Assembly (NCBI GenBank): GCA_958510875.1
Contig: OY294068.1
Location: 161,856,388-161,920,387 of the forward strand
Direction: 5' to 3'
Length of the DNA: 64,000 nt
DNA from: Endomychus coccineus
Lineage: Eukaryota > Arthropoda > Insecta > Coleoptera > Endomychidae
Both the position numbers and the translations under genes were made by a program. Shown here piece by piece: positions 1 to 15,570 of this stretch (positions within the stretch are counted from its first letter, which is position 1; each line of letters begins with the position of its first letter). Below the pieces are notes generated by a model, which saw only the letters and a program-made list of their open reading frames with translations, was not told where the DNA came from and made no database searches.

Positions 1-479
1 TAAAAATATAACATTGAATCATAACCACTCAAAACTCTAAAAATTACGAAATATATTCATAATACACTTTCAGTTCTAGTCTACTATTCAAGAATAATAA
101 TGTTTATTCAATATAAACATACAACTTATTTGTTATTTGTATTATATAGCATAACAAATGATGAGTCGACAAGGTTCCGAATTTGAGTGTATGATATGTG
201 TCAATGCCGACACGTAGGTCAACCTTCGTCGAACTATAGCGTGTACTATATTATTAGTGGAGCAAGGCTTCTCCCTTGAGAATAAATATTTAAGTACATT
301 ACAATCTAAGTTAGTATTAGAAAGTACCATTTGCCCTTATGTCTGAGTTCCATATGAATATTCTACCATAACCCAGCACTGAACCTGTTGACTCACGCGT
401 TCCTTACAAACCATAAAAGGAACCCTTCTTCAGATATTATAGGGCGTCACTACCAGCCCTTTCAACAGTTATTATAAAT
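1..479. other. AT-rich flank, no gene seen
   Basis: No open frame with recognisable similarity and no clear repeat was seen. It precedes a retroelement fragment and is probably intergenic or intronic host DNA. Confidence 0.4.
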
Positions 480-690
480 TGGTCATTGCCTTGTCGATTC
501 CTTGTTCGAATTGTTTCACTACGGTGGTATTGTAGACAATGCTTACTGTAGGTTCCGGTGCAAATCATGTTTGTTGGCTCCGTCTTGCCAGCAGGTCTCC
601 CATTCCGTTACCTCTAATGCCTTTGTGGGCCAGCACCGACACGAGTTTCATCCGGTTTTTAGTTGACAAGACGGTTCTCTAATTCAGTCT
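480..690 (-). pseudogene. Non-LTR retrotransposon RNase H fragment
   Basis: On the minus strand a short frame reads AHKGIRGNGMGDLLARR, the pattern of the C-terminal RNase H domain of Jockey/R1-type non-LTR elements (G-x-x-G-I-x-G-N-x-x-A-D-x-L-A-R). An in-frame stop follows and the frame continues to about 480. No reverse transcriptase is attached. This is a 3' remnant of a retroelement. Confidence 0.55.
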
Positions 691-870
691 GCTTGAATGT
701 CCGTACTTTAAGTAATCCGGTTTTGGACATGATAAGTCTTCTGATGATGGTCGGGAGACCGAAACGTACGTAAAGACAAAAAAATATAAAGCATAAGTGT
801 TAATGTGATCTATTTCCTGAGAATTTAAATATAATTCATACCTGGGTCAAGAATCTCTATTATAATTTCT
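691..870 (+). repeat. Penelope-like element 3' end with hammerhead-like core
   Basis: CTGATGA, a short hairpin (GGTC/GACC) and GAAAC lie at 741-765. The sequence that follows (GTTAATGTGAtCTA..., then ACTGGGTCAAGAATC-like) recurs at 11630-11700. An almost identical core sits at 40620-40644 directly after a GIY-YIG remnant, which links this tail to Penelope-like elements. Confidence 0.5.
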
Positions 871-876
871 ATTTAC

Positions 877-1011
877 CTGAAGCTTCCAAAGAATGCAATT
901 CCCAATTATTTCTGCCACTAAAGACATGAGCTCACTTCCAACACCAAATACTTCTGGTATTGTGGAATTTGCAATCTGGTACTCAGTTACCATACTGTCT
1001 TTACTGACAAT
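877..1011 (-). CDS. Possible 45-codon host exon
   Basis: On the minus strand an open stretch of exactly 45 codons is bounded by ..TTGTTAG at its 5' side and CAG|GTAAAT at its 3' side, phase 0 at both ends. The translation (for example STIPEVFGVGSELMSLVAE) has normal composition and matches nothing I recognise. If real, the Polinton inserted 69 bp upstream, in the preceding intron. Evidence is splice-site pattern and open frame only; neighbouring exons were not found. Confidence 0.3.
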
Positions 1012-1079
1012 CTAACAAGAGGTTAACAACGTTTAATTCAACATCTTGGGTTCAAAAGGATTACATTTTTTTCATATAC

Positions 1080-1085
1080 GAATGA
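1080..1085. repeat. Polinton target site duplication, left copy
   Basis: GAATGA lies immediately before the first base of the left TIR and is repeated at 32110-32115 directly after the right TIR. Six-base duplications are diagnostic of Polinton insertion. Confidence 0.93.
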
Positions 1086-1649
1086 AGTAGATGAACATGA
1101 CTACTTCTGCCTCAGGATATCCGGTCTCCACTTCCGGTCTAGCTGTCGATATGCATCCGGTGCATGAGCTCGTCCTTATCAGTTTTGAAAGGATGTAGGT
1201 GATAAGGATTTTATTTTATTTGTAAAGAGTCTACAGGGTGTGTTCAAAAAGTGTGTCACATGTACAGAGTCACGTGACTAACACATGGCAGCATGGCGGC
1301 CCTAAGGTCCAACTGTCATGGCGACCATAAGAACCAACTGTCATGGTGGGCATAAGGACCAGCTGTCATGGCGACCATAAGAACCAGCTGTCATGGCGAC
1401 CATAAGGACCAGCTGTCATGGCGGCCATAAGGACCAGCTGTCATGGCGACCATAAGGACCAGCTGTCATGGCGACCATAAGGACCAACTGTCATGGCGAC
1501 CATAAGGACCAGCTGTCATGGTGGCCATAAGGACCAGCTGTCATGGTAGACCTAAGGTACAGACTGCTTCCTGGAGGGGGCTCCGCCACCTCTAGGAAGT
1601 AATCTGTACCTTCGGTCCAAAAGGTACAGACTGCTTCATGAAGATGTCA
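1086..1649 (+). repeat. Polinton left terminal inverted repeat
   Basis: This 564-bp segment matches 31546-32109 in reverse complement with only scattered differences and no net length change. It begins AGTAGATGAACATG. It holds a 25-bp tandem array, a palindromic GGTACAGA...TCTGTACC hairpin (about 1557-1611) and an ACCGGAAGT motif in inverted orientation (1129-1138). Similarity ends abruptly after AAGATGTCA. A third copy lies at 35109-35672. Confidence 0.93.
1288..1560 (+). repeat. 25-bp tandem array inside the left TIR
   Basis: About ten to eleven copies of a 25-bp unit of the type CAGCTGTCATGGCGACCATA plus AGGAC. Variants differ at two to four positions. The mirror array in the right TIR is at about 31635-31907. 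Confidence 0.9.
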
Positions 1650-1865
1650 CCATGACAGATGCCATCGAAGGTACAGACTGTTTCGTAGAGGTGGCGCTAC
1701 CAGTTCGACTCACCCGACTCATGCGTCTCATGCAACTTTAGCAAAATGAAAGATCTACACTCGGGAATCATCGGTTGCAACGTTTCGTGCGACTCGTACG
1801 ACTCATCAGACTCGTTCTAGTTTGTATTGATGGTCTTAATTATCGACGAAACAGTTTAGTTCAAG

Positions 1866-2414
1866 ATGAAGTCGGTGGTGGTTGACATTCAGAGCTTCCA
1901 AATCTCTAACCATATAATGATAGTTAAGGAACTGGCTTTGTTAGATTGTGAAAAGAAGCTAGAAAAATATTTTCTATTCAAGCCACCCACACCACTAAGT
2001 GAACTCTCAGAAAATCAAATGAAGCAAGTGATGTTTTGCGAAAAGTATCATGGGATTCCATACAACTCTGGATATCAGGACTATATTCGGATGGAGGAAA
2101 TTTTCAAGGAAAATATTGATCCAAATAGCATCATATACGTTAGTGGTGTGGGCAAAGCCAAATTCATAGTGAAGATTCTCAAAAAATTGGGGTTAGATCG
2201 TCAGGTGAAAGTGTTGAATTTGAAAGGCAGCTGCCCACAATTTGTTCGAGAAAACTGTAGATATATCTGCCTTCATCACTCTACCAGCAATAATTCTATG
2301 TGCTGCAGTGTAAACAGCTGGAAATTGTTTGAATATGTTACAAAGGAAGATGCCCATCTGGATATATTACGAGGGTTTCAAAAAATGGGTATGGGTGACA
2401 CTCCACCGAACTGA
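1866..2414 (+). CDS. DIQSF-family Polinton accessory protein, left copy
   Basis: A 182-residue protein beginning VVVDIQSF, with FLFKPPTPLSEL near residue 40, a HGIPYNSGYQDY block, IIYVSGVGKAKF near 100 and a CxxH at about 137-140. The same order of blocks occurs in the right-end protein at 30488-30994, so the two are paralogues flanking the element. I know the family as a recurrent uncharacterised protein in arthropod genomes. An early Asp-x-Gln strand and a late Cys/His pair recall RNase H-fold or Maelstrom-like proteins, but that is a guess. It starts at an ATG 16 bases after CAGTTTAGT, a motif also upstream of the right-end copy. The gene is intact. Confidence 0.75.
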   Translation: MKSVVVDIQSFQISNHIMIVKELALLDCEKKLEKYFLFKPPTPLSELSENQMKQVMFCEKYHGIPYNSGYQDYIRMEEIFKENIDPNSIIYVSGVGKAKFIVKILKKLGLDRQVKVLNLKGSCPQFVRENCRYICLHHSTSNNSMCCSVNSWKLFEYVTKEDAHLDILRGFQKMGMGDTPPN

Positions 2415-2425
2415 CCAGTATTGAT

Positions 2426-3071
2426 ATGTCTTCGGAAGAATACGCACGTAAACTGCTTGAATTCCATATGAAATTAGTAGCACTGAATAAAGACATAAAA
2501 TTTTACGAAGATAAAAAGTTAACTATAAATCAACTAGACAATTTGAGTATAAGTGGTGGAGATGGCTGTGCTGAAATCAAATTTCATAATCCTAACAGCA
2601 ATATTGAATGGGGTCCTATATACAAACGTACCACTTCAAGTGAATCGAATTTATATATGTCCCAACAAGGATGCCTTCGCAGAGAAGGAATGTAATCGAA
2701 CTGAATGGCAGCCTATGGACCATCAATTAGTTAATGAAAATCACCTAGAGGTATTCTCATACGTTATTCCTAAAAGGATGTTAGCAACTTTCAACTATAA
2801 ACTCAAGTTATTATTCCATGATGGTAGTGAGGGGGACGTGGTGACTTGGCATCAAACTATAGTCCCAACACCTGTGGTGACAGCAGCAATCAATTGTCAA
2901 AGCAATGTATCTGAAGCTCAACCATCAACATCCCAACCACCACCACCACCACCAACACCACAGAAAGAAAATGAAATCTATGCTATGCAATGTTTCAATC
3001 TTAGTGCATTATCAGTTTTACTACTGAAAATCCTCATTAAAAATGTAAAGAAACATATTAATAATAAATAA
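2426..3071 (+). pseudogene. Frame-broken accessory gene beside the left TIR
   Basis: Two overlapping open frames share this segment. The first starts at an ATG at 2426, just after CCAGTATTG, and stops at 2695. The second is open to 3071 but its only early start is GTG at 2553 or an internal ATG at 2562. Their protein-like portions are complementary: the first is charged up to about 2610, the second continues with a Cys-containing stretch, a TWHQTIVP block, a run of prolines (about 2935-2960) and a hydrophobic C-terminal segment (LSALSVLLLKILI). One gene with a one-base frame break near 2610-2650 is the simplest reading. I recognise no family. It lies 11 bp after the DIQSF gene in the same orientation. 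Confidence 0.5.
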
Positions 3072-3116
3072 TGAAAGGTATTGCTGTCGTTTGCTTTTGA
3101 ATAGGAGATAGGGAAT

Positions 3117-6180
<3,064 letters not shown>

Positions 6181-6229
6181 ACTGCATCGTTAATAAAACT
6201 GCAAATAGGACAAGCCCAGGGTTAAAAAA

Positions 6230-7890
6230 GAAATGGGGAAATAGAAGGAATTACGACAGCTTGGATAGTAGACTTCCGCGGATAGCTAATCTTGAAAAAT
6301 CTCGGCTTCCGGATAGATTCCGCGTCACAATAGCTCGACTTGATGCCGACGTTTCGCCAAACATTACAGGTGTCATCTTCAGGACAGGCTTGAGGCTGGC
6401 TTGAACTGAATTTGGGTCTACTGACTTTTGTAGTCATATTTATTGTAGGGAAAATGCTGCACGCTACACAGTTCATTGCCTTTATTGCGGTGGTTACCTC
6501 CGTTCCCATTCCAGACAACCTTGCCATAATTTCTCATTTGTCACCTGTCAAAAACATTTCAATGTATTCGCTATCATCAATTGATATTTGTCTATCGTCC
6601 AGATATTTTCTGTACGATGGCAAGTTTTACGAGCAGTCTCCGGGAGCTGCCATGAGTTCCTCATTGTAATCATAGCTAATATCTTCATATAAGTTTTTGA
6701 ACAAGATGTCATTGACTCATCTGTTCTCAAGTCGAAATGTTGGTTTAGATATGTCGACGACACTTTGTTATTTGGCAACATGGTCGCGAAAAGCTTATTC
6801 CCATCCTCAATCATTCAAATTCATTACATCCCAATATCTTTCCCACTATGGGAGTCGAATCGCAAGGTTTACTCCTGTTCCTAGATGTATTGGTTAGTCG
6901 ATAGACTGACGGTACTTAAGGACATTATGTGTATCGAAACTCCATTCACACCGATAGATACCTCAACGGTCTTTCCCACCACCACCCTGGCCGAAAGCAA
7001 TCTGTCATAAACTCCTTGGTCCACAGACCTGTCAACTTATCTCAACCTCAAGCCATAAAGATATACACACCTCCTAAAATTTCAAATTGACCTGAATCCC
7101 CCCCCCCCCCCGCCTACTTCAACCACTGCCTATCTTCAATATATTGAAAATATAGCAGATCGAATTTTCAATATCCTTAAAAAACATGATATTTCTACCC
7201 GGTTATCCACACTTCCAAAACTATCTCAGTTTCACAAACCTATCGAAGATTCTCTTCCTCCTCTTCACTTAGAAGATGTTAAGGGCATTCCCTGTTCTTG
7301 CGGTAAGGTCTACATTGATGAAACAGGTCGAAAAGCTGCTACCCGTATGGAAATAACATTAGCGCTGTACAAGGCTTCATGATACCAGTAGATCTGCACT
7401 TGGGGAACACAAGTATGACACTAATCAGCAAATCCTTTTCAAAAATACTAAAATCCTAGCTCAAGCTCCAAACTCCTATCAGCGAAAAATCCTTGAAGCT
7501 ATAGAAATCCTGAAACATCCAAATAATCTGAACCCTGACTAAGGATATTACCTTTCCAACATTTGAAAACCCATCCTCGAAAGTTTCACTTCGTACATAA
7601 TCACACAACGGCAGGGTCAGGTGCCGGAACGGTGTTAATTACTGGAATAAAGGCAGTGAACTGTGTAGCGGGAAGGATTTTTCCTACAATAAATACGGCT
7701 ACAGAAACAAGTAGACCCAGTTTCAGTTCAAACCTTAAGCTTACCCTGAAGAAGCCACCTGTAATAGCTGATGAAACGTCGGATTCAAGTCGATCTATTG
7801 TGACGCGGAATCCATCCGCAGACCATGATATTCCAAAATCACGACAAGTTCCACCAGACAGCTGCATCTTCAAGTCAACAAAGGCACTTG
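6230..7890 (+). mobile_element. Degenerate Penelope-like element with inverted ends
   Basis: The plus-strand remnant reads in broken frames: a reverse transcriptase block at about 6700-6800 with KCWFRYVDDTLLF, then near 7290-7350 IPCSCGKVYIDETGR, the start of the GIY-YIG endonuclease of Penelope-like elements. Both ends carry related sequence in opposite orientation: 6240-6500 on the minus strand and 7600-7870 on the plus strand, each with CTGAAGA...GAAAC cores (6351-6382 minus, 7746-7777 plus). A second copy of the family is at 54190-55590. Frameshifts and stops make it inactive. It is nested inside the Polinton. Confidence 0.7.
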
Positions 7891-8029
7891 AACATATTAT
7901 TAGCTACCTATATATAGATGAATATATAATGATGACCAAGGGGCTGACTCAATGATTTTGAACAGAATCATCCACAACTAACTTACGAATTACAAGAATA
8001 CCGATTATTTACCCTGAGGTATTAAAATT

Positions 8030-8480
8030 TATTAATTGATTTGCGATGAGAAGAGATTAAGAAGAGGAGAGGATTAAAAATATATATGTCTACTGTACTT
8101 ATATTTATTGAATTGTGAGTGTTCTAAATTATCTAGACGTCTCCCTTTTTTTACCGCTTGTTAAGCTTTAAAATTTTGATCAAATTGGGGGCTTGTCTTT
8201 GTTGTTCATTATTTACATAACTTCTGAATTGTTCACTCACTATGTAAGCTAGCTGTAAACAATCTGAAATACCAAGCAGTAAGTCAGACCCTCCTTATAT
8301 TATATATAGCCACTAACACCTTCTTAAGTTCAAGTACCATTATTCTCCTGAAGAAGTCACTGCGTGGTGAAACATGACGTGATTTGTTTCATTCTTATAA
8401 TAAAAGTTCGTTTTGTGATTTTTCCGAAGTGTCTATTCAGTGTAGTTGCTCATTTGTATTTATTGATTACCTAAAGTTCG
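8030..8480 (+). repeat. Penelope-like 3' end, second family
   Basis: A CTGAAGA...GAAAC hammerhead-like core at 8348-8373 is followed by AT-rich sequence, resembling the other Penelope ends here. No coding remnant is attached. Assignment rests on the core and neighbourhood only. Confidence 0.35.
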
Positions 8481-8549
8481 GTGTTGTGTCATATGAAAAT
8501 ATTGATAAGAAATAATCACTCTCATCCACTAAATTCTATTAAAGTACTG

Positions 8550-9430
8550 AGGTCATTTCGGCTACCAAGTAGCCATCATCAGATCAAACCCAATTATATA
8601 TCAAAATTTATCTGTTTAAATACTATTTGGTGATGATAATGTACCCTCAACTGGAGATAAATCGGAATTCAATGAATTGCTTTTTCGTTTATACATTTCC
8701 ATCCATTCTAAATTACCTAGATATACTTGTCTATCCTGTGTTTTAAAAAGTGATGAAGTTTCTTGAGAAATGTTGTGACCTGTTTTCAACATATGTTCGG
8801 TTATCGCAGATTTTACACCATTATTTTTCTTTATATAGGCGAAAGGTTCCTTATACAGAGTTAGAATATTCCTCTTAGCATTTAAAACACGAGTCACAAT
8901 CCAAATACTCCAATGAAATTCGAAAGTTTCACTTATCATCCTTCAGTAATTAATAAATTCCATAGCTTGTTTTCTAAATTTGCAATACAATTAGTTTATA
9001 AATGTAAGAATAAGCTTAAACACCATTTTGGTAAAGTTTCCGATTTCAACAAATCCGGAATTTACGAAATCAATTGTGAGTCGTTTTGAAAATGCTATGT
9101 GGGTCAAACTAGAAGGAACATTTCAACTCGTTATAAGGAAGATATTGCCCATATGAAGAAATTTTATGGTGAAAAATGAGTAGTAGCCGAATATATTTTG
9201 AATACAGGTGACACAATTTCTCAGGCAAGCTTATCACTTTTAGAACATAGTACAGACTATGTTATTTAGAAGGGATGGAAATAAATGAACGAAAAAGCAA
9301 TTTATTAAATTCCTATTCATTTCCAGCTGAGGTTGTTCACATTATTATCCCCAAATAGTATTTAAGCAGGCAAATTTTGATTTATATTTTAGTTCACTCT
9401 GATGATGGCTACTTGGTAGCCGAAAGGTAC
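8550..9430. mobile_element. Two Penelope-like GIY-YIG fragments, head to head
   Basis: On the minus strand 8939-8616 encodes the C-terminal part of a GIY-YIG module and ends at a CTGATGA...GAAA core (8556-8582). On the plus strand 8950-9360 reads, across stops, SGIYEINCES, KCYVGQTRRNISTRYKED, then a core at 9399-9425. Both cores share the stem GGCTACTTGGTAGCC. These are two 3' pieces of one family placed in inverted orientation; both are dead. Confidence 0.65.
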
Positions 9431-10581
9431 TTTGATAGTATTTTTAGTGGATAAGGGTGATTATTTCTATTCAAGAGTGTTATAATATATCCACACTGTG
9501 AACTCTTCTATAGTTTATCATATAAAAATATTATGACAGCCTGCTGCTGATAAGACACTGTTTCATAAAACTGTATGAGGAAGCTAAATATAAAAACGAA
9601 AACATGGTGTTTTCGATTATCAACACAAATATTCCAACAAATCAAAAATGTGTATCTTAGCATGAGTGAAATAATCAGTGTTATTGCTTGCTCACATACA
9701 AAGGATTAGAAAGTCGACAAAATTTTCGTAAGCGAATATTCTTCCAGTTGCATTATTGCACGTTTCAAGACCTAAATTTCCTGTCTAAATTTTCATTTGA
9801 TAACATTTGAAGAATTGAAGCAAATGATTGAAAATTTGTACAGCAACAATTTTAACACAAATTTACACTAACGATATGTCTATTATTCTTTGATTTCGTT
9901 TAAAGACAACAATAACAGTATCAAAGTTCAAAATTCACCTGACAAAAGAAATTAAAATATAGACTGAGAAAAAACAACATGCACACATATTTGTTGTTGG
10001 TATATTCAATTCCAATTTCACAAAAAAAAATTATACATTCCTTACCTAAGCCTAATATCGAATTAGAAATACATGTTTTCAAAATGTCATTGTTCTTCCG
10101 AACTAATGCGTTATTATAAAGAAAGAAGATTGCTCAGATTAAGAAAAATCCGGAATCTGTAAAATAATTCGAATTAGGCAACTGTCAGAAAAGTAGATAA
10201 ATTGCAAAAAAACAAGATTTTTTTGGAGAAATCACTGGCCTAGAAATTAAGAAAATAAAAAAGGATTTCCACACACTTCCTCTTGCCTCATGTGTAGTTT
10301 CCCCAAAAATTGGAAAAAAACTGCACAATCTATTTTAGAAAATCTTAAGAAGGATTATTCTATACTCTCTCTCTCTCTCTAAGATTTTGTAACACAGGAT
10401 TATTTGTCTCAAATCATCTTGCTTATTGAAAACTCCTCTATTTAATACATTTTAGTCACATCTACCCATCAATCAAAGTTCGCAGAAGATACTGGAATTA
10501 CTTAAAGTTCCAAAGGATAAGACAAAAGGCCTTTCAAATTTAGGAAAATGGTCTATCTTAGAGAAGTGAGGGCAAATTAAC
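9431..10581. other. AT-rich stretch without recognisable genes
   Basis: Only short chance frames, a short (CT)n run near 10365-10380 and A-rich tracts were seen. It lies inside the Polinton between dead retroelements and the broken gene that follows. Confidence 0.5.
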
Positions 10582-12420
10582 GTGAAGAATATTGGAAATA
10601 TAGAAGACACCAATCAAATAGTTGATGAAAGTGAGAAATCCTCAAATGAAAGAAAACGTGTTAATATAGAAATATGGTTGCAAGATGTTAATGAGTATTT
10701 TCTTTCAGATATAGATGAAAATGTATTTATCGTTTTGAATAATATGTCCGTGAATAAAGAAGTTCATAGACAAGCTCATTGTACCACAAATGAAGAAATC
10801 TACGATTTGGGATCAGAAGCTCTGACCTTTACTGCTCTTCCTGAAGGAAATAACGTTTTCGACAACCTAAATATTTATCCAAAATCCACAGATAGAAAGG
10901 AAAATCTGTTCAACTTTTATAGGAATACTGCGTTAAAATCCACTACCTCAGGCCGATAATAATACCACCGTAAATAACGAATTTGGGACTGCTGTGACTA
11001 TCGAGCAGTCTGCACTCGATTCAGATTATAACCTAACTACATTACTACCACTTACTTGTGATTCTTCTGAATATATAGAACCAGAAAATAATTCAACTGT
11101 ACAAATTCTTAAGCAGCCTCAATCTCAAATCAATCCAGACTCAATGTTACCAAGCAAAATTAACCTTAGGTGGGGTCAAGATAATGAAATAAAAAATTGT
11201 GCATCTCAATATTCTGAATCTGGTAGTAAGTTTAAACCTTCTACCACATATATATCAGACACATACTCTGATAGGAACTTCCATTCCTTCTCATCTGTTT
11301 GAAAGAAGACAATTTCAAAAAAAGAGACAAAATGAAAAAGTGAAAAACCAGTAACTACTCGAAATAAGTGAAAAAGATGGCATTAATAAGATCTATTCAA
11401 ACAGTATTCATTCTACTGGATACACACAGATGACAGATAAAAGTGTACCGGATAAGCAAGATTTTATTGAAAAATGCTAAGAAAAAATTAAAAAAGCGGG
11501 AAAAGGAATAAGAGATACGGCTCATTGTTGACTTTTTTGCAACAATATAATGATATAAAAAATTCTCGGGAATTAGGTCACATTAACACTCTGTTATAAA
11601 TGTTCGTCTTTTAAAGACGAACATTTATAACAGAGTGTTAATGTGACCTAATTCCCGAGAATTTTTTATATAATTCATACTGGGTCAAGAATCTTATTAT
11701 ATTACAATATAATGATAAATATAGCTCGTCATTATGAGTTAATGCCCAACAATGAAACACAGGCTGCTGAAAATGCCGAAAGGTTCAAAAAAGCGTCGGG
11801 AAACTTTTGAGGAATCAACGAGAACTGCAGCCTTTTATCCCAAATGTCAAGTTATAAGCCAAAAGGATGGAGAACTGATTCTAGTAGGGGATCTTTCTGA
11901 AAAAAAAAGAATATTTCAAATTACTCGAGCTATGGACCATGTCCACATTGCCTAGGTTCCATGATAAGGAAACGACTTTGGCGTCACATTAAATATAATT
12001 GCAGATCAGCAACGCGAATTATATCCGCAAAACAAAAGCGAAATGTAATTTCGGAAAGTAATGCTCTTCTAGTAGGATTAACATTGACTGAATTTTCTCA
12101 AGAATATCAAGACAAAAATTTTTACAAAATTCAAAAATGATGAGGTATCAGAAGTTTTGAAAAATGACAACGATTTTAAAATCGACATACCAAAGGAATG
12201 AAAAAATACAATCAAGTAAAACTAGTAACACAAATGAACAAATGATGAGTATAAAACGATAACCAGTAAAAATTCAAAAGACACCATGAACGTCAGATGA
12301 AATCAAATGCGATCTTACCTTTCTCAAATTTGACATGAAGAAAGAATTTCCACCAGGTAAACAAAAATGTTCGAAATGTTTGGAAATGTATGAATTGCTA
12401 CGACGAAGGGAATGAACGGA
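10582..12420 (+). pseudogene. Broken zinc-binding protein gene (LWRH family)
   Basis: Several plus-strand frames appear to come from one decayed gene. 10582-10959 and 10994-11302 are acidic, low-complexity N-terminal-like pieces. 11752-11915 reads FYPKCQVISQKDGELILVG. After a frame change at about 11915 the sequence continues YGPCPHCLGSMIRKRLWRH...C, a C-x2-C...H-x4-C zinc-binding motif I have seen in long uncharacterised proteins of insects and cnidarians. Near 12290-12410 a further frame gives WTSDEI...PPGKQKCSKCLEM...LRRRE, the usual C-terminal block of that family. Stops and shifts separate all pieces. A 119-bp palindrome is inserted at 11553-11671. Grouping the first two pieces with the rest is inference. 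Confidence 0.5.
11553..11671. repeat. Perfect 119-bp palindrome
   Basis: Two 59-base arms pair without mismatch around a single T at 11612. The right arm plus the following bases (TGTGACCTAATTCCCGAGAA, then ...ACTGGGTCAAGAATC) is the 3' tail sequence also seen after the hammerhead-like core at 741-765. It looks like two Penelope tails joined tail to tail, or a snap-back copy. Confidence 0.9.
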
Positions 12421-12429
12421 CAAAAAAAA

Positions 12430-13510
12430 GTGTTTTGTTATAGTTTTTCAGGTACTAACTTGAAAAACTATTATGGTCGAAATTGACGGTTCATAATAGA
12501 AGAGTAAGAAATTACATTCACTATTTTCAAACAAATATTCCTTCGATTTTTTTCGTTATAATATACTTACTTTATATAATACTAATAAGTTAGAATTGTG
12601 ACATGTATTATGAAATAATTTAGTTTATACTATCATCCTTTTTTCACTTTATCTATAGGTCATCATCTGAAGCACTTTTCGTCTGCGATGCAGCCATTAT
12701 CAAAGGTGAAATGTAAATTAAACTCAAAGATAAGACTCAAGGGTCAAACTAGAGAAACGGTTATTAGAACCAATATTAGAGCAGTTAATATGCTGTTTCT
12801 AACAAGTAAAAGTATAACAGATACTTCTTGGTCAAAAACTAACATCGAGTATTCCAGTACAAATGATTACTTATAGATGAGTGTTACTTAGACCTTGAAT
12901 GAATTGAATTATCTCTAAGAATGGATTATTTTCAATGGGAGATGAATCAAATTCCAATGAATAATCCCTAAGGTTAGTTGCTGTATTCTGAGAGAGGGAA
13001 AGTCTTGAATTACAACGAGGAAGCTCATTTAGCAATAGAAAGTTTTAAACGAAGAGGTCATTCATTAAATTTTGATGTATTTACGAATTGAAATAATCCG
13101 TGATTCAAGTACTTCAATAAACCACTAGGAATACGTATTTATAAGTGATTATTTGCTAACAAACTAGGATTAATAATGATAATCTGGAATACTTGATGTT
13201 TATTGCCAACCATGAAGTACCTGTGAAACTTTTAGTTTTTAGAAACAACATAATAATGATTTAATATTTCCCTACTTGACCTAGTTTTAGTATTATTTTG
13301 ATTTGTGTAATCTTATCTTCAAATTCCATTCACATTTGTCTTTGTAATGACGGCATCGCAGTCGGAAAGAGTTTCAGATATTTAATTATAATTTAAGTGA
13401 AGAAACGGTTATAGTGTACAGATGATTATATATTTTATATAGGATATATAATGTTAAAAATTTGTTTTACTTATTACATAATTCAAAACACACATATTCA
13501 CTACAATGGC
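12430..13510. other. AT-rich stretch, no gene seen
   Basis: A 62-codon frame at 12688-12876 has no recognisable similarity and is flanked by stops in sequence that looks decayed. Nothing else was found. Confidence 0.4.
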
Positions 13511-13670
13511 ACTTATGGCATCATACACTATCAACCAGTCTAGAACGGGTACTTCTGGCATCATACACAATGAAACGTGTAACCAAATATACTTATAGCA
13601 TCATGCACTAAATTTAGAATGGATATACCATCTTGTGGCATCTGATGCCATTAACGACTATATTTCACAT
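13511..13670 (+). repeat. Motif array phased at exactly 40 bp
   Basis: The motif ACTTATGGCATCATACAC and close variants begin at 13511, 13551, 13591 and 13631, so the period is exactly 40 bp while the 22-bp spacers are unrelated. Further single copies, inverted, lie at 13764-13774 and 13791-13800, next to the GT array. The spacing suggests phased protein binding sites rather than a decaying satellite. Confidence 0.8.
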
Positions 13671-13814
13671 CTGTTTTTCTCCCTTACTATGGAGTGTATC
13701 ACTAAGCCGCCAATACAAGGCTGAAGAGATACTTTCAAGCTTCATTCTATGACCCGTACATTCGATGATGCCACTTTGTGGTCTAATGCACAGATGCCAT
13801 TATAAATACCAAAC

Positions 13815-15560
<1,746 letters not shown>

Positions 15561-15570
15561 ATTCACTCAC

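Noticed and set aside
13511..13670. CRISPR-like array (18-bp repeat, 22-bp spacer)
   Set aside because: Repeats are short and imperfect, only four, no cas genes, and the DNA is eukaryotic. Phased binding sites fit better.
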